In this document: positions 50,772 to 61,943 of the stretch, piece after piece | Numbering within the stretch: the first letter of the stretch is position 1 | How the letters are laid out: every line of letters starts with the position of its first letter | DNA from: Misgurnus anguillicaudatus | Taxonomy: Eukaryota > Chordata > Actinopteri > Cypriniformes > Cobitidae | Direction of reading: 5' to 3' | Assembly (NCBI RefSeq): GCF_027580225.2 | Contig: NC_073361.2 | Location: 24,384,001 to 24,448,000 of the forward strand | DNA length: 64,000 bases | Notes under the pieces: generated by a model | What the model saw: the letters and a program-made list of their open reading frames with translations, nothing else | What the model was told of the DNA's origin: nothing | The model's database searches: none | Program-made: the position numbers and the translations under genes

Positions 50772-52182
50772 ATCAAAAGTTGATTTATTTCACTAATTCC
50801 ATTCAAAAAGTGAAACTTGTATATTATATTCATTCATTACACACAGACTGATATATTTCAAATGTTTATTTCTTTTAATGTTGATGATTATAACTGACAA
50901 CTAAGGAAAACCCAAATTTAGAAAATTAGAATATTACTTAAGACCAATACAAAGAAAGGATTTTTAAAAATCTTGTCCAACTGAAAAGTATGAACTTGAA
51001 AAGTATGAGCATGTTCCGCACTCAATACTTAGTTGGGGCTCATTTTGCCTGAATTACTGCAGTAATGCTGCGTAGCATGGAGTCAATCAGTCAGTGGCAC
51101 TGCTTTGGTGTTATGAGAGCCCAGGGTGCTATGATAGTGGTGTGGTGTATCGCTTCTTCCTATTCACAATACCCCATAGATCTTCTATGGGGTTAAGGTC
51201 AGGTGAGTTTGCTGGCCAATTAAGAAAAGGGATACCATGGTCCTTAAACCAGTTACTGGTAGCTTTGACACTGTGTGCAGGTACCAAGTCCTGTTGGAAA
51301 ATGAAATCTGCATCTCCATAAAGTTGGTCAACAACAGGAAGCATGAAGTGCTCTAAAACTTCCTTGGACCTCAGAAAACACAGTGGACCAACACCACTAG
51401 ATGACATGGCACCCCAAACCATCACTAACTGTGGAAACTTTACACTGGACCTCAAGCAAAGTGGATTGTGTGCCTCTGCTTTCTTCCTCCAGACTCTGGG
51501 ACCCTGATTTCCAAAGGAAATACAGTATTTATTTTTGCCTCTGATGCTGTCTGTTGTTCAAGAGCGGCTTGACACAAGGAATGCGACAACTGAAACCCAT
51601 GTCTTGCATCATCTGGGCGTAGTGGTTCTTGAAGCACTGACTCCAGCTGCAGTACACCCCCACATTTTTAAAAGGATTTTGATTCACAATCCTCTCCAGG
51701 GTGAGGTTATCCCTATTGCTTGTACACTTTTTGCTACCGTATCTTTTCCTTCCCTTCGCCTCTCAATTAATGTGCTTAGACACAGAGCTCTGTGAACAAC
51801 AGCCAGCCTTTTTTGCAAAGACCTTTTGTGTCTTACCCTCCTTGTGCAAGGTGTCAATGGTCGTCTTTTGGAGAACTGTCAAGTCAGCAGTTTTCCCCAT
51901 GATTGTGTAGCCTACAGAACTAGACTGAGAGACCATTTAAATGTCTTTGAAGGTTTTTTGAGTTAATTAGCTGATTAGAGTGTGGCACCAGGCGTCTTCA
52001 AAATTTAACCTTTTCACAATATTCTAATTTACTGAGATGCAGAATTTGGGATTTTCCTTGGTTGTCAGTTGTAGTTATCAAAATTAAAATGAATATTTGA
52101 AGTATATCCGCCTGTGTGTGGTGACTGAGTGTAATATACAGGTTTCACTTTTTGAGTGGAATTAGTGAAATAAATCAACTTT
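50772..52182 (-). mobile_element. Tc1/mariner-like transposon, decayed
   Basis: The left terminal region with AAAGTTGATTTATTTCACTA and CAAAAAGTGAAACTTGTATA is inverted at the right as TACAGGTTTCACTTTTTGAG and TTAGTGAAATAAATCAACTT. The TIRs are about 200 bp, as in IR/DR-type Tc1-like elements. It carries a broken transposase on the minus strand. Termini are approximate. Confidence 0.8.
51129..51900 (-). pseudogene. Tc1-like transposase remnant
   Basis: Read on the minus strand, an N-terminal fragment MGKTADLTVLQKTTIDTLHK reaches CCSQSSVSKHIN and then an in-frame TGA. Further parts are in other frames. The C-terminal part keeps the DDE domain: VMVWGAMSSSGVGPL, IFQQDLVPAHSVKATSNWF with the second aspartate, and NSPDLNPIEDLWG with the catalytic glutamate. 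About 770 nt against about 1020 nt for an intact member, so it is shortened, stopped and frameshifted. Confidence 0.85.
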
Positions 52183-54230
52183 TTGATGATATTCTAATTA
52201 CATGACCAGCACTTTTATATGATGTGCAAACTAGGTCCTCGATTTTTATGTAACAATGACCATTTAGATGGCAATATGTTCAACATTTAAATGTCTGACT
52301 ATGTAACTTTCTTGACGTATAAGACATGTGCAGAAAATTGACATTAAATGCTATAATGGAGATGTTGGTCACATGACAAGTAATGAGTACTCACATGGCT
52401 TAATTAATGTTAACTGTGTCACCTGTTGATGTTCTGAAATATAAAAGCAGTATAAATGTCTTGTTTAAATTTGATGTAGAAAAGACATCCACAACAACTA
52501 CGTCTGGACTACAATTAGCTCTTATACAGAGCTCCTATAGTAGGCTATAAGTTGGAAAAATAACATTCATGGGATCAAAATTAGATGTGCAAAAGACATT
52601 GTTTCAACATCACTTTGTCCAGTGGGAGGTTAAATTTAATCTAGAAAAAACGTCCACAACAAATACATTTGAATTACAATTAGCCCCTATAGAGAGGTCC
52701 AATGAACGTCAATACTGGATGTTCAATAGACTTTGGAAAAAAGATGTAATCTGGCGCCATAGTCTGCACCTTCAGAGGACCAAAATTGGATGTGCAAAAA
52801 AGACATGCAAAAGATGCTGTTTCGACATCACATTGCTCAGTGGGTCAATATTGTCAATATATCACACACTGTAAAAAATTCTGTAGAAATTACAATGTTA
52901 TTGCAGCTGGGTTGCCGGCAATTCACCGCAGATCCACATTCACGTTATCTACTGGCAAGAGTTTGTTCAAAGTTAAATAAATTTCAAACATCAACAAGTC
53001 TTTATCTTTACAGAATAAAACTATACAATAACAGCCTCATGCAAAGCATTCTGGGAACCAGAAATCATCATCAACCTTTCCCAGAATGTTTTGCTTGATG
53101 CTGTTTTTTTAGTTTTACTCTGTAAAGCAGGGGTCTCAAACTCAAATTGGCTTGGGGCCATTTCTGAAATTGACATTTCATCGGAGGGCCGCAGAGCTAT
53201 TTTAAGGTTAAAAAAGTACAATATTTCTGTAAATGTACTGTTTAAATTCTATTATTTAATGTATAAAAATAGCAGTGGTTTTTATCTTTTAAATACATTT
53301 CATATAAGTAAATCATTTCTTAATGATTTAATACTTTAATACTAAGGCCTATTAAAACCTTGCACTAAACTAACAAATAAAATGTATTTATACATTTATA
53401 AACTATTATAAAAAATTACAATCAGTAAGTGTTTGTGTTTTGATTTATTTTGGATTGTTTTCAGTCATAATATTGACTTTATTATGTTCCATCTTTGTTA
53501 TTCCACAGTTTTAATGAATTTGCTATTATATGTGAAAAAATATGAATAATTGAAAGTGATTCTAAAACTTTTAAATGGGTAGTCAATGTTACATAAGCTA
53601 GTTAAACAGAAAAAAATATAATACTGCTCTGTGTAATTGCATGGTAAGCTACATAATAATATATTATAATATATAGCAGTACATACTTTTATCCTCTGTA
53701 TGTTTCTCCTCATCTTTTCTCTTTTCTTAACCTGGGCACTTTGATGGCTCTTTTTCTTATCTGTAGTTTATGTGTTGCAATACATCTACGGCTCTGCCTC
53801 ATATTATATGCGGTGTCTCCAGAAGGTGACTTGTTGATGTGAACCCCACCGCGGCTCTTCTCTGAGTACCAGCTGATATCCACCCGGAAGTAACAAATCC
53901 TCTCTGGACAAACACTGCAAAGTCCCGTCCAGATTAACTGATTGCATGATATGATTGACGCGAGGTTCAGATGAGGAATTAAAGTCCGATCACGCATTCC
54001 GCTATCCTCGCAATCACGGAGCGCGCGCGGCTCATGGTTGCGTAGCAACGGGTGAGGCCACCGTAGACCGTAAAAAAATAGGGGCTGTTTCTCAATTCCA
54101 AGAACGCAAAGAACGGACTTGCGTCCTCATGGAGATCGGTCTTGCCAGGCGACCTTGGAAGAACGAACTCGGAAGTTTTGCCGCAATGACTTCTGGGGCG
54201 TAAAGCGATTTCAGCAATGCTGAGTCCCAT

Positions 54231-54681
54231 GCTGCGTCCGAAAACTCAAGGCAGTGACTCGTTGCCTCGCTGCCTCATGAGGAAATGACTTCGGAGGCAT
54301 GAAGGTAGCTCAGAGAAAGACTTTCGGACACACTTCTAAGGCAGCGTGTTTGAAATTTAAACAGAGAGCGCCTTTGTGATAACTAATCAAATATTTGAAA
54401 ACTACAATACTAATTTCTCGCTAGAAATGCAATTAAAAGGTGTACAAAGTGAAAATCTACCTTTATTTACACTAAATTGGTGGTCCAGTCGCGTCCTTGG
54501 CCGCCATTTTATTTTTTCGAACTCGACCGGACTCGACCAATCACATTCTTAATGTACGTCCACGCATAGGTATCTCAGGAGACAGGAAGTAAACCAAACA
54601 TTGAATTCGGACATGCCTTGATGCCTTGCTGCCTTGGAAAGCTGCCTCAGAAGGCAGCAATTTAGAGTTTTCGGACGCAGC
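54231..54681. mobile_element. GCTGCGTCCGAAAACTC MITE (nested)
   Basis: GCTGCGTCCGAAAACTCAAG is inverted as GAGTTTTCGGACGCAGC. Sub-terminal GGCAGTGACTCGTTGCC and CTGCCTCAGAAGGCAGC add to the palindrome. 451 bp. Confidence 0.78.
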
Positions 54682-55574
54682 CCCAATTCGCATACTATCC
54701 GTCCTAAATAGTATTCGAAACTAGAATTAGTACGTCCCAAAACGAAATGAGTATCCCAAAGATACCCGGATGGTCTACTATTTCCGGTTAGATTTCGAAG
54801 TGCAGATCGATCCACACTCTAACGGCTAATATTGCCCACAACCCATTGCGTGCGGGAGGGAGGAGCTTTGTGGTGATGTAAATATGGCAGCCAGACGCAG
54901 CAGCGGAGACGCGCCCTCAGCTTTTAAGTGTAAGAATTCAAATGTTTAACCCTAATTAAAGTTATCTTTCATTGTCTCGTAATATTCGGTTGATGTTCTG
55001 AAAATAAAGTACCATGGTGGCTGTAGTACTGTGTCATGCATTTGTCTTTTTTATGTATTTGTTTTTTATGTTTCTGTCTTACCTTACTATAAACCCTTAT
55101 GAAAAAAACACCTTTTACTACACTAATCATAGTTTAACCACACTGACTTATTTGTAGTAATACTGTGGCTGTACAAATGTTAACTTTATTAAGAAATATG
55201 GTTACTAAACTTTTACTATAGTAAAAGCATGGTTCATTTTCATCGCTGTATTTCTGATTTGCAAACATAAGTATAAAATAAGCATAAAATACGTTAAACA
55301 ATAGTTATACTATAAACTTTAACTATTTTGAATTTAAAATAAGTAGCTTTCATTACACACATTGTTGCACATGAACATCGTAACCAGCCGCCTCACAAAC
55401 GACCTGCGTTTGGTGTGCGTAACTAGGCAACCACGTTGTCGTTCACGTTGCATGACGTCATCGAAGTACGTCCCAGAACGTGCATACTCTTTTGCTACAC
55501 ACTCAAAAGTACGTACATTTTCCTCACAAAAACAGTACATACTTTTAGGTCGTAGTATAAGTAGGCGAATTGGG
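54682..55574. mobile_element. CCCAATTCGCATACT element (nested, adjacent)
   Basis: CCCAATTCGCATACTATCCG at the left and ATAAGTAGGCGAATTGGG at the right. Abuts the preceding element without a gap. Confidence 0.7.
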
Positions 55575-55752
55575 ACCCAGCAAGCGTCTGCACTCGATGC
55601 ATCCTCGATATCAAGAACACATCCGGGTATTTTCATGCGTCCTCTGTCCTTGCGTTCTTGAGAATTGGAATGAACTTCGACCGTTAATGATGACGTAGAG
55701 CGAGGACACGAGGACGCAAGATCGCTGAAGAACGCATATTGAGAAACAGCCA

Positions 55753-56322
55753 GGGACTTTAAGCAACAGCTGGGAATGGAACGGCTACGGCGACCGGAAG
55801 TATGCTGTCACACCGCCGTAGCCAAGAACGTTAAAATCACTAAGCAACCGTAAACAGGACCGCGCAACGCGGTATTAATTCATTTATTGAGAAACAAAAA
55901 ATGTCATTTAAAAAAGCAAGAGAAGGGTTGGTTTTGGCATTAAATGACAATCTTTTGTCAGAAGAGAAGTTTTTACTATTGTATGATGTAAATAAGTCTA
56001 AAAACCTAGATTTAAGCAATACTTGAAAACATTGAATACTTAAAAATCTTTAAAATTAGCTTAAATGTAAAACATATTAACAGATATTATATAAAAGACT
56101 TGTGGTACAATCATAAACTGATGCAATTACAATGTCATATGCCATTAAACATAACATTTATTTACACAATCTCTCACGTTGTAGCGACTACGGCAAATCA
56201 GCTGTTCTTCCGTAGTAGACCGTTACAGTAGAACGTCGCAAAATAGCAGTTAAATTCGCGCATGCGCAATACAACGCCAGAATGCCGTTGCCGTTCCACC
56301 AGAGGCTGTTGCTTAAAGTCCC
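55753..56322. mobile_element. GGGACTTTAAGCAACAGC MITE (nested)
   Basis: GGGACTTTAAGCAACAGC at the left is exactly inverted as GCTGTTGCTTAAAGTCCC at the right, with GGAACGGCTACGGCGACCGG and GCCGTTGCCGTTCC as inner arms. 570 bp. Confidence 0.82.
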
Positions 56323-57089
56323 TAGGAGGCCACGCAACGGAGCGCAACCTCCGCCCCCAAGCACTTTAGAAAGTAAACGCCTTGACTCGTTTTAACACGC
56401 GTTGTTAGACGCGAGATGTGAACGAACCCTTAAACGTTTAAATTAAAAATGAAACAAATATGAAACAAAGTGAATAAAAATCTTTCTGCGGGCCAGATTA
56501 TGTTATATTGTTGAAAGGTGCTGCGGGCCGCAGAGAGGGGGAGGGCGGGCCGCAAATGGCCCGCGGGCCGGGAGTTTGAGACCACTGCTGTAAAGACAAA
56601 GACTTGTAAATGTTTAATGTTCATTTAACTTTGAACAAAATGTAAAAAACATAAATTTAAATCTACTGTAAATTACCGGCAACCCAGCTGCAATTTCTAC
56701 GGAATTGTTTTACAGTGCAATATCATATTTTGCAGCAGCAGGACAGAATCCTGTGGGACAGGGACTGAAAAAATATGTTTTTATGCAAATATCTACTTTA
56801 CACTTTATGCCTACATCATACATTGTGTCAAAGGTCACCTTTCCGGCAGATCTCTCATTAATGCATGTACAGCCAGTGATTATAGTTCATAAAGTTAAAA
56901 ATATGAATACTTTTCTTACAAAACACATCATTTTGCATCACTCGACATTTATTAACCCCCTGGAGTCGTAAGGATTACAGTTTTTGGAGATGGTCCCAGT
57001 GATGCTATTATGAAGCAAGGAAGAGCATATTATAGGATATTATTTCATATAACACCAACTGTGTCGGCTGAAAAATACATTTATATACA

Positions 57090-57157
57090 TTTAGGATGGC
57101 ATGAGGGTGATTAAATTATGAAGTAACTTTCATTTTCGGCTGAACTATTTCTTTAAC
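57090..57157. repeat. Right-end fragment of the TTCACCC/TTAA family
   Basis: GGATGGCATGAGGGTGATTA then CATTTTCGGCTGAACTATTT and CTTTAA; same family as 9478-9805. Confidence 0.55.
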
Positions 57158-59620
57158 GCAAGATTCTGTCAAACAGATGCAGATTACAGTCTGTAATAAT
57201 TTCAATAAGAATAGGTGCAATGTAAAGGGATCTGATGTTAAACAACCCAAATTTTAGCTTTCAATTATAATCGTATGCTTCTTTTTTACTCCTTTTCAGA
57301 CATTTATAAGTGAAACTAGATTTATTATTTATTTATTTATTATTTATATTATTAGTTGTAATTTTTATTTATTCTATGTTAAAATAAAATCATTCAGTTA
57401 TTCTAATATCATTCAGATTCGTTCTTTGTGATTTAAATAATAATGTGGATATCTTGGTTCATGGAATAGATACAGTTTCTATATTAATATCTTGGAGTGA
57501 TTCATATGACCTATGTAACATGTCAAGGCACCTAGACGGACAGTTAAGCCTTTCTGTCTGCTTCCTGACCTGGGCCTTGGTTAGTCAAACTCTAGCACCA
57601 TTCAAATATTGGTCAAATCTCTAAACAGGGCAGCAGCTCCTTCCTTCCGCAGACCATCTCTCTTTAACAGGTCAGGTCACCTCCAAAAACACTTCCAATT
57701 GTCTATTAAACCTTTATTATACTGTGGGCACCACTTAGACATCCAGCAATAAAATAACAATAGTCTTCTATACGGATATCTTATCACCCGATAAGCAGGG
57801 AGGGAATCAAAACATATTAAAGTCTGATAGTGTTTTTGCGAGTTCACACACCTCTTTAATATTATCTCTATAGTGATCTCCGACTTGTGAAGTCAAACAT
57901 CTGACGTGCTGACGTAAATAACAAACTCATTTATGTTTACATTTACGTTTAGTATTTGCCAGTCCTTTAAGTTCACATCTGATATCAGACGCCCCTGCTT
58001 CCGGGACATTTGACTGTGGTGGCTGGTGCCTTGTTTCCACATTCCAATGAACAGAAGATAACCAGGGCGCTTGTGACAGGCGTCTCGGAGGGTGTTTCAT
58101 GGGCGAGGAGAACAACCGGTGCAGGAGTGGTGCCATTTTTCTTTATGACTGTAATGCCTGACGTAATCGTACACAGATGAGATCAAACTCAAATAGTGTT
58201 GTTGTTGACTTATTTCCTGTTTAATTGCTATCTGTCTTATCGGTTTCCTGTGTTCTCAAAGTTCAAGATGCATCTTCATAGCTCAAGCCAAGATCTCAGT
58301 GAGAACAATAGTGTTAATTTTACACATGCACACTAATCTTACACGCCTTTCTCAAAGCACTTGGTATACCTACAACAAGTCACCGGAAAGTCAGGTTAGT
58401 TTTCTAATAGAAGTCTTGTTGATGGGTTTTTTGGATGTTAAAGGTTCTTTATGGAACCATAAAAAAATTATAAAAAAGGACTTTTATTTTTAAGAGTAAA
58501 CAAGCAGAATTACCTGCATTTTGGCACCAAAACAGGATTATGGTTACAAATTGATGACGGGTATATTTATAATTAGATAGCACCGATCATTGATCTTATT
58601 ATACAGGCTTTAAAAAGATGTTGTTCAATTGGGACAGCTATACTTAAAGTCAGCCCTCTGGTTCTTAATGTGACCACGCAGCAGGAGATTCCTTCTGTTT
58701 ACCAGTTTTGTCTGTGGTGTATCATGAACCTTCCTGGTCCCCTTTGGTGATCTGGTTGCTTTCATCGATATTTCTTGCTGCATTGAAACCTCATAGTGAG
58801 AAACTATTTTTTTCTAAATGGAAATACATGCTTGTGTGTTGGTATTGATGGGCCAAAAATGGGAGAAAAAAATCTACAAAGGTGATGTAAAGCAAACGCA
58901 ATATTGAAAGAAAAACAGAGGAATTTGTTTAGCTCCAATACAGGTTCAACTCTGAAAAACATGATAAAAACAAGCCTAGTACTCTGTCCTAACCATGGTA
59001 GAAAAACCTTTGTAGTTGTACCATAGTATTTTCTGTACAAATATGAATTTATGACAGGAAGTCTAGATAGAATTAAAGAGGATATTGTCAGATAAACAAC
59101 AGCTGATGTTGAATTTATGAACATGCCCATTGTATGTTTGTTTGGGATAAAGTGAAACATCTCTATTGGTTCAGATGGACAATGGTGTGTTTTAGACAGA
59201 CAGACAGGCAGCAGATGGAGGGTTTACACACATTGAATAATGAATGTCCTGACCAGGAACACTTTGAGTTCTGTCTCTGGAGACCAGAGTCCAAAATATC
59301 TACAGGTTAAAGTAAAGAGGCTGCTAACATAAAACATTTACACAAATTAAGATGTTTGTGTGTGTGCACGACATGTTATGTAGGGGTGGTTTCTAGGACA
59401 GGGATTAATTTAAGCCAGGACTAGGCCTTAGTTTAATTAGAAAATATAACTAGTTTTAACAAACATGCCTTACTAACATTACATTGTGAGGCAAAACAAA
59501 GGGCACTGATGTATTTTAAGATATGTCAGTGCTAGATGTATTATCCTCATATGGTTCATATTGTTTTAAAATGGATTCATTCATAGAATACAAACAGAGA
59601 TGTTCGGCAGAATTCAACAC

Positions 59621-60600
59621 TGTAAAAAAGTTGGTTCAACTAAAACTCATGCTCATTTTCCGAAAATAGTCCCCTTGGTTACTTTCAATAGCAGGGGACT
59701 ATTTTCGGGAAGTGCGTTATATCATTACGCCTGCTGCAGCCATGTTACAACAGCAAAGTCCAGAATGAGAATATAGTTCCTACCCTACTGAAAAATCTAG
59801 CTTAAACCAGCATAAGCTGATAGCTGGTTTTAGCTGGTTTAAGGTGGTTTATGCTGGTCCTCCCAGCCTGACAAAGCTGGTCATGCTGGTGGGCCAGCTG
59901 GTATTCCAGCATGAGCAGCTAAGTCCAGCTAGACCAGCTTAAAATGTGACCAAAACACACAGCTTGCTACACCAGCAAAACCAGCTAAAACCAAGCTGGG
60001 GACCAGCTAAAACCAGCTCACCAGCTTATGCTGGTTTTAGCTGGATTTTTCAGTAGTGTAGCCATATCTGCCTAGAAAATTACAACTTTTAATTTTCTGT
60101 CGGTCTTAGTACACGATGTAACTACAGAAGAGTCAAGTTTTAAATAGGAAAAATATCCAAACTCCTAACCCTAACCTAACCCTAACCTTTAGTTATTTTT
60201 TAGCGTAATGCTAATGGTCTGATCAGATTCAATGGATTATGCTAAGCTATGCTAAAGGTGGTACTCCCAGACCCGGAGATCAGCTGAATGGATTCCAAAA
60301 TGGTAAAAATCAAATGTTTAACTTTAGTGAAGCTTGAAAATTAGCATATATTTTTTTTAAAAAGTGAACTGTCCTTTTAAAAGGACATTTACCTGGTTGC
60401 TTTAAATTTTGAGTTCATTTAACTTAAAAATATTAGTTGACACAACAATTTTGACAATTTTTTTGAGTCAACTAATTATTTCAATTTAAATAAACACAAA
60501 AATTTTTTATTTAAATTTTAAGGCAACCAGGTAACCAATTTTTTAAGAACCAACAAATCTTTTTTTTAAATTCAGTGACTTTAAGTCACAATACTAGGCC
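59621..60600. mobile_element. Nested region: ACTGTAAAA element, family C copy and a TA-flanked MITE
   Basis: CACTGTAAAAAAGTTGGTTC opens an element whose other parts appear at about 60400-60600 (AACTTAAAAATATTAGTTGA, GGCAACCAGGTAACCAATTT). Between them lies a family C copy (about 59640-60380), which is itself interrupted at 59788-60053. Confidence 0.6.
59788..60053. mobile_element. TA-flanked MITE rich in ACCAGC
   Basis: CTGAAAAATCTAGCTTAAAC at the left and TTTTAGCTGGATTTTTCAG at the right, flanked by TA at 59786-59787 and 60054-60055, as for Tc1/mariner-type insertion. The body is a run of GCTGGT/ACCAGC words on both arms. 266 bp. Confidence 0.8.
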
Positions 60601-61915
60601 TATTCCTATAAAAGCATGTATTGTAAAAGCAGTTATTTCTCTAAAATAATTTTTTTCTTTTCTCTCTTTTCTAATGGTTTGGAAGGACAAGAAGGGAAGT
60701 AAACAATGTCAAACAAGTTTTGATGATAATATTAAAACTTCTTAAAGGTGTTTTTAGCAATATAAAAATATTCTCTGGTATCCCCAGAATGTATTTGTAA
60801 AGTTTCAGCACATCTGTGGCTGCAATGAAAAATTCACAGTTTTTGTGTCTGTTTCTTTAAATGCAAAGAAAGCTTTGTTTCCCTCCCCGTATGCAAAGTA
60901 GGGAGCAGAGCGCTTACACATGTGCTTTGGACTACATCAAAACATGTGTCTCACTCTCTGGCAGAAGATTGAACTACGTGCTCATTAGGCAGAGTCTGTG
61001 AGCGGTTATGGTTGGGGCATAATCAATGTGACATCACATTGATTGGGGATTCCCAACAGCCTGTTTTGTGTGACTTTTGTGGTTCAAAGGAGATTACACA
61101 AAGAAGAATAGATGGATTTGTATAATTACAGGATGTTTCTGTACACACACTGGCAACTTATTTTTTACTAGAAATACATTTTATTTTTTTATACATTTTA
61201 TACATTTCTAGTGCATTTTCTAGGTTAGGGGGGCTTTAAATTCAATTAAAAAGCTCACTCCTAAAACAAAAAACGCTAACAGGTTTTAATAAACAAAGAC
61301 TTCTGAACCCAAAAGAAATGGGTTCATTTCAATGACCAGCAATTGCACAGATGTCATGGACATTCCTGCTCACCAAGACTCATGTACCAGAACAGATTTT
61401 ACACATACATTTTATACATCCAATGGGTTGTCTTCTGTGATATATCATTCAAGTACATGCATATAGTTTAATAAAATGTCTTTAATTGATCAAGTCTATT
61501 CAGTCTGAGAAATAAGTTACATACAGAGCTAGAAATTAATGGAACATATACTTTTAGTGAATGTAATAACTATTTTTTTATTTATTTAAAAGTCATTGTG
61601 AACAGTGTTGCTTGTTTAAAGCACAGAAAAACAATGCTTATTTTTAAAACCTGAAGCTTATTGTAAGAAAATTATTTTACTATCTATTCTAATTCTTTGT
61701 CTCCCTCTATTGGCCATCACATGAATAGATTGCAGCAGGGATGACGTAATGTTGTAGGCCAACCCCAGGTGTTAGTAAGCAGGACATGAGTTTCTTCCTA
61801 TTTCAGTCTTTACAGATGAACACAACGTTTATTAATTTTGAAGTCCAAATGTGGCTATTAATATTTCTAGTAAACGCATTTACACTTACAATGCTGTAAA
61901 CCAGAAAGAGCGAAA

Positions 61916-61943
61916 ATGTCCTTGATCTTGATGCAATTTATAT
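61916..61943 (+). CDS. Ig receptor exon 1: leader
   Basis: ATG at 61916, nine codons and one base, donor GTGAGT. Short leader exon completed by exon 2, as usual for fish V-domain receptors. Confidence 0.6.

Larger units (their letters stand above)
54083..55751. mobile_element. GGCTGTTTCTCAAT element inside the hAT-type element
   Basis: GGCTGTTTCTCAATTCCAAG at the left is inverted as ATTGAGAAACAGCC at the right. Internal sub-terminal GAACGCAAAGAACGGACTTG and CGAGGACGCAAGATC-type sequences are similar on both sides. It is interrupted by the two elements that follow. Confidence 0.7.
53128..56587. mobile_element. 3.46 kb hAT-type element, non-autonomous, with perfect 8-bp target duplication
   Basis: Termini CAGGGGTCTCAAACTC and GAGTTTGAGACCACTG are hAT-type imperfect TIRs. 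CTGTAAAG is present at 53120-53127 and again at 56588-56595. Sub-terminal GGGCCGCAGAGC and GCGGGCCGCAGAG are also inverted. No hAT transposase (no RW or dimerisation motif) is seen on either strand. The interior contains four smaller TIR elements, listed separately. Confidence 0.88.
52867..56717. mobile_element. CACTGTAAAA TIR element, outer host of the hAT-type insert
   Basis: CACTGTAAAAAATTCTGTAG then GCAGCTGGGTTGCCGGCAAT at the left is inverted as TTACCGGCAACCCAGCTGCA then GGAATTGTTTTACAGTG at the right. Without the insert it would be about 0.38 kb. Confidence 0.75.
49660..61915. other. Intergenic, transposon-rich, no intact gene
   Basis: Between vipr2 and the Ig receptor there are arrays, MITEs, a dead Tc1-like transposase and a 3.85 kb nested element. 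Stretches at 57160-59600 and 60610-61900 contain no gene I can recognise; the minus-strand frame at 57927-58136 is in a GC-richer patch but lacks a recognisable domain. Confidence 0.6.

Noticed and set aside
53710..54230. Overlapping 82-112 codon frames on both strands
   Set aside because: They are inside the hAT-type element, lack transposase motifs, and read across the border of a nested element.
57927..58136. 69-codon minus-strand frame in a GC-richer patch
   Set aside because: No domain, no splice partners, and no second exon candidate nearby.
59800..60050. GCTGGTGG as a Chi recombination site
   Set aside because: Chi is a bacterial RecBCD signal; here the word is a by-product of the ACCAGC/GCTGGT palindrome in vertebrate DNA.
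60164..60190. Telomere-like CCTAACCCTAACCTAACCCTAA
   Set aside because: Only about three to four imperfect units within a family C copy; other copies lack it, so it is more likely a local expansion than a chromosome-fusion mark.
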